Assembly (NCBI GenBank): GCA_021018995.1
Contig: CM037596.1
Coordinates: forward strand, 14,149,501 to 14,213,500
DNA length: 64,000 nucleotides
From: Chloranthus sessilifolius
Taxonomy: Eukaryota; Streptophyta; Magnoliopsida; Chloranthales; Chloranthaceae
Reading direction: 5' to 3'
The notes beneath the pieces are model-generated. The model made no database searches. It was not told where the DNA came from and was given only the letters and a program-made list of their open reading frames with translations. The translations under genes and the position numbers were made by a program. How positions within the stretch are numbered: the first letter of the stretch is position 1; the number at the start of each line of letters is the position of its first letter. Of this stretch, positions 56,268 to 64,000 are shown in pieces.

Positions 56268-56468
56268 TAAAATGACAGTACCAAGGTGGGGTCTCTTCTT
56301 GAAAGGCTGAAATTTGGGTGTGTAAGCTTGAAATAACTTCTCTCTAAACATCTATAATCAAAACAGACCTTAAAATAAACTAAAAGGCTTGAGTCTTTTT
56401 TTTTTAATAAAATATACGTTATTAAACTCCACCAAAACCCTAACTTCTCTCTACCCTCTTTCTAACTG

Positions 56469-56469
<1 letters not shown>

Positions 56470-56531
<62 letters not shown>
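56470..56531. repeat. (CT)n microsatellite
   Basis: About 30 uninterrupted CT dinucleotides. The 88-codon frame across it is an artefact. Confidence 0.97.
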
Positions 56532-56532
<1 letters not shown>

Positions 56533-57299
56533 GTGGCAAAGGGTTACGGTGGTTTTACTGTGGGGCTTTATAGCTCACCCACACCCAATTGCACAAATGC
56601 CCATGCCATGTTCTCTGTTTTCCCTCTTGTAACACTATCATGTATCAACATTTGACCTTAGTTGACTTTTGGATCATAATTTGATTTTAATTTCTTCTAT
56701 CTTGTATCTAAATCCCCTTTAAATATCATCTGAGCCTCAATTAAATAGGATCATCCTTTTACACATTCATTTCTATTTGATCAATATATTTTTTACTTTT
56801 CCTTAAACCTAATTACCCATCAGAAGCTGATATGGAAAATTAAGAAAAAGGAATTACATGAAAAACATTTTAACATATTATATTGTTTTAGAAAGTTTCA
56901 TAAAAAATGAGTTGATGCATTTTCCAAGGCTCCCGAAAAATCACTTGGTCAAATGCATGAGGAAAAGGGTGATTTGAAATTACAAAAAAGTTATCAAACA
57001 AGTCATTTAGTCAGTATATGAGAGACATTTATAATTTGAAATTATGAAAATACCCTTCTATCAAATGTCAAATAGCACAAATGATATTGTGTATTTAATT
57101 AAGACAGAGGGTGATCAATAATTTCAACTACTAAATGCTTCAAAAACTTTAATCGAATGTCTCATTCAAAACCTAAAAAATCGTGATAATCTTTTTTTCT
57201 TAAAACTTTCTAAAGTAATATAATACATTAAAATTTTTTAAAAGTAATCATTATTTTCTAAAGATCCCTTTTTATTTTCCGAACTTATTTACAATGAAT

Positions 57300-58510
57300 A
57301 GATTACAACTAAAGCGATTAGACTAACTAATAGAGGCTATATGCTAAACACATGAGATGCATGCGTGATACATGTGGGTACTTTGTAAGAGTCCCGACAT
57401 TCATTGAACTGAGATTCGGGTCATTGATGAATGTGATTAGCTAACCTCTCGGACTAAGATCGATTGCATAAAGCCCTTGTTAATTGCACCCATGACATCT
57501 CTCCAACAATTTCTCCAGTGAAATGGACTGACGCGATGGAAACCATTTGATCTTCCGATAGGCGACGAAATTTGTGATATTGATCAGTCATGTAGATCCA
57601 TCCAACCTGATCTTTATTATCAAAGTGTGGTAAATTCAAATAAAAATTAAAATTAAATAAATTACTCAATTAAAGCTAAAACTAGAAATTAAATAGCACT
57701 AGAGGAAAGAAAGATCTATGCTTAAAGAAAGCTTGAACTTCAAAGATTGGTTCTCTAGAATGAGTGGTAGAGTGTTTATATAGAGTTGCAAAACCTCTTT
57801 TTTTCCTTCTTTAGTCTTGATGATCCTTTTCCAATTGAATTCTTTGAAATTTTGACTTTCTCAATCTTTCATTTGAGCTTTATTTTTTAAAAAAATTTAC
57901 CACTACACTTTTGAATATTAAAACTTGACTGATTGATTCTTTCTTCTCTCACATTTCTCTTTTTGAATTTTGTGAGCCACACTTGTTAAATACATCAAGT
58001 TTGATTGAATGAATCATTGTGTATTCTCTCATAAAAATCTTTATTATTTTTTTTATCAAACATGTCTTCCAAAATGGCTTTCTTATGTGAAAGGTCCTTG
58101 ACTTTTCTTCTCTTTATCGTGACCAATCTCTTCTATATATTTCTTTGACTTTGTTGATCTTGAAAATTAATATTTGCGATCCAATTTAGCTATTCTTTTA
58201 GAATTCCTCCAATAATCACAGAATAGCTTAATTAGTGTAATTTTATATCAAATTAACTAACAATTAAAGATAGTTTAAAAGAAAAATATATAATAAAATT
58301 GTACTTATCAAATTTCAAATTTAAAATGCTAATCAATCTACCAGTTATTTGTAGCTACTCCTAAGTTAACAAATACGATTTTTTATTGTCCCAACTTATT
58401 TTCGACGAAAAGATGCCAAGCAAAGAAATAAGACTAACTAATAGATATGAGGCTATATGCTAAACATGTGAGATGCATGTGTGATGCACGTATGAGAGTC
58501 CTAGGTGCTT
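57300..58510. repeat. two diverged direct repeats about 1.1 kb apart around LTR-like sequence
   Basis: agactaactaatagaggcta with tatgctaaacacatgagatg (57322-57362) recurs as agactaactaatagatatga with ggctatatgctaaacatgtg (58431-58470). The sequence between has a minus-strand promoter-like stretch (ctctatataaacactctacc, about 57765-57785). It could be a decayed LTR element; no coding part is seen. Confidence 0.35.
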
Positions 58511-58847
58511 TTTTCTTGAGTCTTACATACTTAAACCTAATTACCAGCAAAAATCTCGAGTGATGCACGGGTGAGAAATTTTTTTAGAAAAAAAAAAGTA
58601 AAAAGAAGATTAAAAATAAATAAAATATATTTAATTTAAAATTAAATAAATATTATTAAATTAGAGTAATTTAAAGATACTTATATCGCTAATATTTTGG
58701 GTAGAGGATAAAATATTATCTACCACTATTATAAATATAAGTATTTTTACATTAGTGATATAGTAGTATAAATATGACGATGAATATAATGATAAAATAT
58801 TTTGAGATTTTTTCTCATCCAAGTTTCAAGTGACAAATTTGTTGACT

Positions 58848-59245
58848 CCTTTAAATCAAATGATGGAGGTTATTTTCCGATCCCAATCTCCAACACAATA
58901 AATCCTTAGTTGTGGGTCTACCATCAAACAATCATCATTCAATGTGACAAGATCCCAAAAAGGGAAAATGATCATGAGCGATGATCTCAAAATCACTTTT
59001 CAGAATGTTTGTCAAATTTAATAAAAAATCTGACGATATGATGGTCGAGCGATGACCTCAAAATTCATCGTGTGGAAAATAGATCCCAAAAAAGGAACAT
59101 GATCATGAGCAATGATCTCAAAATCACTTTTCAAAGTGTGTCAAACAATCTGACCATATGATGATCGAGCAATGACTCAAAATTCATCATGTGGAAATTC
59201 GGCAAAAATAATCTCCACCATCTGATTCAAAGTAGTGAAGGGTGT
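58848..59245. mobile_element. foldback MITE with internal 131-bp tandem duplication
   Basis: The left arm (tttaaatcaaatgatggagg, ttattttccgatcccaatct) is matched in reverse at the right (ctttgaatcagatggtggag, attatttttgccgaattt). It is the same family as 11675-12092. The core has two adjacent copies of gatcccaaaaagggaaaatg...atgatctcaaaatcactttt...attcatcgtgtgga starting 58951 and 59082. Confidence 0.75.
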
Positions 59246-60009
59246 TTACCCGATACTCGGGTTGGGAAGAAATTAAGAATCATGAACTGTCATACTCTAA
59301 ATCGAAATTAATTTGACTGCCTTGATGGTCTCCAATCTATTGCGTGGATGAAACACGAGAGTGCTAAGATAGAGAGAGAAGGAAGAGAAGTTTAGGGCCT
59401 ATTTGGATAAAAACACGGGAAACGTGAGAAAGTAAAATAATATTCCTACATTTTCTCAGTGATACCTAAGTTATAGGAAGCCATGGGATACCTTTGTCTC
59501 CCTTTTTTTTTTTTTTGGACCCGAAAAAACGGAGGATTAATCAAATCCGGTGTTTGGATACTTATGTAGTAAATTGTAGCCAGGAAAACTCCTTGTTTTG
59601 ATACATATATGCGAAAATGCATGATTAATCAAATCCTGTGTGTTTGATCAAAATATGACCCTCTGATGGTAAGCCCATGATCTAGAGATCTAGTGTGTCG
59701 GAGATTGGGCGAAAAAGAATCTCTATTGTTTGATTGAAAGAAGTCAATAGTTTATACACATAAAACTCGAATTTCAAAGAAAGAATCTTGAGTTGTAAAT
59801 ATAGGTACCCCTATTGCTAAGAGAATGAGTGAGATGCGATAATGTCAAATATTCCCAGTGGTAGGGATCATTCTAACAAAGCTTCTTTTTGGATCTGCGT
59901 TTTTGGACTTCCTATGGGTGTAAGTGTAATGAACAAGACTATGGGGACGAAAATATATATTAAATGATATCTTCATTTACAACCTAAGATTCTTCCTTCT
60001 CAACCCGAA

Positions 60010-60720
60010 TTTAGCGTGCTTAAATCGTTGACTAGTTTAAATTAGACAATGGATATCATTTTTCGCCCTAATCTTCCTCATTATAAATCTTAAGATCATA
60101 GTGTGCATATCAGACGGTCAGATGTTGATTCCAATAGTGGACGTCCCTAAAAGTGAAGGTCAACTCCTTTGCCCATGATCTAGGTCACTTTTAGCAGAGA
60201 CGGAGCCAGGATGTTTTCATAAGGTTGTCATCTAATCAATTAACGTTGGAAAATTGTATAATTTTTTTTTCTAAATAAATGCTAAAAAATATATATATAA
60301 AGTATACCATTTTGATCAATGGTTCTAAGTCATTAGGGTTTTAGCATAGGTTCCCAAATATTGGGTTCAGATTTATTAGTCATTAGACTTTTAACTAAAA
60401 TTAAAAAGTATACATATACTTTATTTTGATTAAAAAATTATATATGTATTAAGCTATTTTAGCCACAATATTTATACACAACAGATCTTGACATCATGGC
60501 CTACTTATCAGATGGTTAATTGTTAATTACATGTGGCACACATCCATGATCATGGTGTACCATGTGGAAGGTTCTTATATCACTTTTGGGGATGTGTTCT
60601 ATGTCGAACCAGCATCTGGCCTTCTAATAGTTGGGCTATGATCTTAAGATTTATTTTAGAAAAGATTGGGCAAAAAATGGTTTTCATCATCCGCTTCAAC
60701 GTAGTCTATTGTGTGAGTGG
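60010..60720. mobile_element. foldback MITE interrupted by a hAT-like MITE
   Basis: Left arm at 60020-60185 (tttaaattagacaatggat, atcatttttcgccctaatct) and right arm at 60600-60720 (reverse of gaagcggatgatgaaaacc, attttttgcccaatctttt) belong to the same foldback family as 11675. Between them a segment starting cagagacggagccaggatg (60193) resembles the hAT-type end at 48809. Its right end is not clear. Confidence 0.55.
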
Positions 60721-60876
60721 TGGAACTATCAATTGCGCATAAAAAATCTTAGGTCACAAATAAAAAACTTGGGGAGAGAAGTTAAATAAATCGGTTAAGA
60801 GAGAGAAAATAAGATTTTTTATTTTACTTTTCACATAAACTCTCAGAAATCCACATCACCTTCTTGACCGATTTTC

Positions 60877-60880
<4 letters not shown>

Positions 60881-60911
<31 letters not shown>
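60881..60911. repeat. (TA)n microsatellite
   Basis: About 15 TA units. The surrounding 60725-61920 has no gene; it holds a tandem pair of about 56 bp (ctatgtaatttaaaaccaca, 61391 and 61447) and a pair of about 37 bp (tataacaatgt...ttaatctcatt, 61622 and 61659). Confidence 0.9.
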
Positions 60912-60913
<2 letters not shown>

Positions 60914-61922
60914 ACACCCAATCAAATTATTCAAACATTCTTAATCATCCATATTAAAAGATTATCCAACCATCTAATCCATAAACTCTTTTTAAAATTT
61001 CATTTTTACCTCTCAAGTAAGTTTGTGCATAAAGTTTCTCCATGTCCTATCCCATCCTCTATACCTCTCTAATCAGTTTTTTTAGAAAGTTTCTCCATGT
61101 CCCATCCGCTCTAGAATATTTTTGAAGTGCCATTTGTCCAAAATCCAGTTCAACTTATCTTAGAAAATCATAAGTCTCATCTCTCTTGTTCAGCTAATAG
61201 AGGATAGACATTTCAAAAAATTTTAAGGGTTAATCTCATTCTCAATTTCTTATAAATATTCTCTAAATTCGTCAAAGGGACCCAAATCCTTTGATTTAGA
61301 GAACCAAAATCTTATTACCTTTTTAAGCTTCGTATAACAACGTACTTTGATCTCAATAGACAGTTACCCAAACCTCTTTCACATTCATCTATGTAATTTA
61401 AAACCACAAAATTAATTAGTTTTTGGAAAATCAAAAAATCGGTTTCTATGTAATTTAAAATCACAAAATCAATTAGTTTTTGAAAAATTAACTGATAACT
61501 ATTCATTTCTAGTGATTTTAATTTTATTTTTTTGATAAGTAGTGGTTTTAATTAAATGGTGCAAAAAGTGTTTTGATGAAATATTATGAATATTAATATC
61601 AACTTTTTAAGTTTCAATTCGTATAACAATGTCCCCTTAATCTCATTATTCATTTAATATAACAATGTGCCTTTAATCTCATTGGTCATTTAATGAGCCG
61701 CTTTCGGAGCCATAGCAAATCAATTTAAATAAATGTAACACTATTAGTCTTTCCGCCCGCCCAGCCTCCACTTAATCGACTATTGTTAGCTCCTAAGTCA
61801 GCCTCTACGGAATCGTGTAATGCTAGCTCTTCAGCCTCCAGTTTTACAACATCGATGACATGTAATTATTACATAATTGCTTTAATAACATAATATAAAA
61901 ATTACATAAGTTTAACTTAAAA

Positions 61923-62020
61923 ATTATTGTGTGGTAGTTCAGTTGGTATCCTCATTCCTTTGTGATGACTTAAGGTTGTGGTTTACATATCATATCTCAT
62001 GTTTTTTTGAACCATCTAGG
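61923..62020 (+). mobile_element. SINE-like tRNA-derived sequence
   Basis: ttgtgtggtagttcagttgg contains a canonical A box (TAGTTCAGTTGG). A degenerate B box (ggttgtggtttacatatc) lies 44 bases downstream, followed by a short T-rich end. It cannot fold as a tRNA, so it is a SINE head or tRNA relic. Confidence 0.45.
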
Positions 62021-62109
62021 TTTTAAGATTAATTTCCTCTATCATTTATGATGAAAATGGTACGCTTGTGCAAAAACAGATTCTTGTTGCGCAACTAATT
62101 GTTCCACCG

Positions 62110-62225
62110 TTGAAATTGGTGACTGCCCTTGAATGAAATGATAGAGGTCATTTTTCGTCCTAATATTTCATACCTGAGATCTTAAGATCATGTCCCACAT
62201 ATCATATGTTTAGATGGTTCTTATA
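62110..62225. mobile_element. single arm of the foldback MITE family
   Basis: aatgaaatgatagaggtcat, tttttcgtcctaatatttca and gatcttaagatcatgtccca match the left arms at 11675, 58848 and 60010. Confidence 0.55.
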
Positions 62226-62624
62226 CGTGGTATTAGGGCAAAAGAAAAAATCAGTGGGGCCGCAAGAATCTTTGATTACAAAAATTGCTACCTTTGTTGT
62301 TTTAGTCGGGCTTCAAAAAAAAATAGCAAAAAAAAATTAAAAAAATAGTACTTTATATTGAAGTTACGAGTATGTATGTAAATTCTAGATGAAAGTTTCC
62401 ACTTCCACCTCAATAGGTGCAATACCAATCTTCTAAAAGAAATAAGTCAGTAGATTTACTTGCACGAGAAGATTAAAGTCTATCTTTCACGTTACCCAAA
62501 ATTATCCTCCAACATGGGATATGAGTTTAATTTTCTGTCTTTCTATTTCCATGAACCGAACATGCCCCAACCTCAAATGATGGGTTTGCATTTGGATGCC
62601 TTGGATTAGTAAGAAATATGTGTC

Positions 62625-62850
62625 AAGCAAGATATCAAAATCGGTATCGGATTTGAATATCGGTCCATAGAGGATCGATATGACTCGACTAATATGTATT
62701 GACCGATACCGATACGTATCGGATTAATAAAAAAAATTAAATATATATATAAGGTATTTGCCAAAATCAATACTGTATCGGCCGATACTGATATCGAGTT
62801 GTGATATCGATACGTATCAATTTCGGCCAATTTTTAATACCATGGTGCCA
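62625..62850. mobile_element. GTATCGG-rich MITE-like element
   Basis: It has clustered palindromic motifs: ccgataccgatacgtatcgg (62701-62720), atcggccgatactgatatcg, tgatatcgatacgtatcaat. The outer parts (atatcaaaatcggtatcgg and cgtatcaatttcggcc) are roughly inverted. Confidence 0.45.
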
Positions 62851-63399
62851 AATACCACCCCGTGGCCTACAAGTGCAAAGGTTGAAATGTTAGAAGATAG
62901 CAAGTAAAATCAATTACATAACAAAAGTTAAAGGAATAAAAAATATATATATCTTGATCAAAATGTAATAATTTTTTAATAAAAAGTCACTCCTCACTCA
63001 TGGCCAAGTTCTCAAAAAAAAAATTAGACTTATCTATAATAAGCCAAGGAGCCAATGGCTTATTGCAGAATACGAGCAAAGTCCGAGCGGCTTATTGCGG
63101 AATACGAGCAAAGTCCGAGCAGCTGTGCAACGAGTGGACAACCTTTAGATACGCATAAACTTTAAAAATACGTCCACCTCTTAAAGTCCAAAAACTTAAC
63201 AGCTGACAGGATATCAACTCATTGTCTCGGATGAGTGTGCAATGGGCCCTTAAACTGATTATGGACAAATTCTCATGTCCAATGTCGCCCCAAAGAAACC
63301 TCTTTTAATTGGGCTATGGTTACTGAAAAATCAATAAATCATAAGCCCAAGTTGAGTCTATTGTTACCAACACTTTTTAAGTGATTACATCGGATTGCA

Positions 63400-63680
63400 T
63401 CGAATTTAAAAGAAAGACTTACAAGTTTGACGATTTCTATTATGTGAAAACATAATCTAAGTCATTTGATTTGAAGGTCATGACTTAAAGATATCAATTG
63501 CAAAAGATTAGAACAAAATATAATTTTCATCATTTGATTAAATGGAGTCAAAGGCTATTATATAATTCAACAGTTGACTACAATAAATCATATGACAAGT
63601 ATCATATACTAAGGCTTTTTTTTAATTCGGTGCAATCACTTAAAAATCGTGTGCAAGTAATGACTCTAAAAAAATATACA
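63400..63680. mobile_element. repeat related to 18340-18500
   Basis: tttgatttgaaggtcatgac, aattttcatcatttgattaa, caacagttgactac and tcatatgacaagt follow the same order as at 18400-18535. It ends near a gtgcaagtaatgactc block also seen near 18950. No gene is seen from 63690 to the window end. Confidence 0.5.
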
Positions 63681-64000
63681 AAGTATGATTAAAGCATGTC
63701 TCATAATGAATTAAATTTGAAATATTTTTTATAATTTATAAAAATATTTTAAAAATTACGAATCAAGCGAATATTTGGTAAACATTTTCACCAAATACGA
63801 CTCAAGCTAGCTACACGCTTGAATCCACAAACACAACAGCAAAATCTCCACCAAGAATAGAGGAAGACAGAGAAAGACACATTTTAATACTTGAAGGTTG
63901 AAGCACAAAGAATAGAGATCAAAAGTCAATTAGGGTTTCTCTCTCCAAATGATAGAAAGAATGAGAGAGTTCTCCTAATAATTCCCAAAATATCCTTTAT

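Noticed and set aside
61923-62020. Possible tRNA gene
   Set aside because: Good A box but degenerate B box and no acceptor-stem pairing; it fits a SINE head or relic. The heads at 28755 and 43715 were rejected as tRNA genes for the same reason.

Overview
This is a stretch of repeat-rich plant (angiosperm) nuclear DNA. The evidence is an intron-containing LRR receptor-like kinase, plant-type Mutator, PIF/Harbinger, CACTA and L1 elements, Copia/Gypsy-type LTRs primed by initiator tRNA-Met, tRNA-derived SINEs and many MITEs. The composition is AT-rich, with about a dozen (TA)n and several (CT)n microsatellites. I cannot name the species. Only one gene looks intact: an LRR subfamily III receptor-like kinase (exons 38851-40234 and 41568-42202, + strand, 672 aa).

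Layout. 1-2860: the 5' part of a Mutator-like transposase gene (minus strand, cut by the window edge, frame-broken), followed by a strictly phased 22-bp palindromic array. 2990-3760: a tandem duplication in which one copy carries a (TC)n(TA)n array. 4169-5900: a SINE with clear target-site duplications, and LTR/primer-binding-site remnants. 6135-7965: a decayed WEB-family coiled-coil gene. 8470-11035: two LTRs; the first has paired GACCGGTC palindromes. 11250-20300: CT/TA arrays, a foldback MITE, a SINE, a Gypsy-like LTR region and degenerate repeats. 20485-23550: CACTA-type ends with palindromic subterminal repeats. 23900-29560: exon fragments of unrelated host genes, all on the minus strand (four chaperonin-60-beta exons, one syntaxin SYP132-like exon, several unrecognised).

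29848-33325: a PIF/Harbinger transposon (MYB/SANT-like ORF1 plus DDE transposase, both minus) with two further same-strand ORFs beside it: an RNase H1-type hybrid-binding domain joined to a membrane helix, and a Ser/Asp-rich acidic protein. 34321-36640: a 57-bp minisatellite at two sites. 37056-37142: a TATA box and splice donor for an unidentified minus-strand transcript. 38373-42202: the kinase gene. Its leader is a four-unit tandem repeat carrying micro-exon-like AG...GT units and two nine-codon uORFs that resemble the start of the main protein. Its single intron holds three MITEs separated by TA tracts.

42773-46140: Copia-type LTR fossils, partly duplicated in tandem (824 bp). 46170-50630: an L1 LINE fragment (minus) and a long but inactivated L1 (plus) with a 210-bp hAT-type MITE inside. 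50729-64000: no convincing gene. It holds a fourth TA-associated MITE, a 5'-truncated LINE/SINE insertion with 17-bp target duplications, a 746-bp Mutator-type MITE with a perfect 9-bp duplication, and several MITE families, some with internal tandem duplications.

Apart from the kinase, the window is best read as an accessory, transposon-built region. The most unusual items are the repeated kinase leader, the TA-tract MITE family, the extra ORFs beside the Harbinger element, the 22-bp palindromic array and the same-strand gene-fragment cluster.
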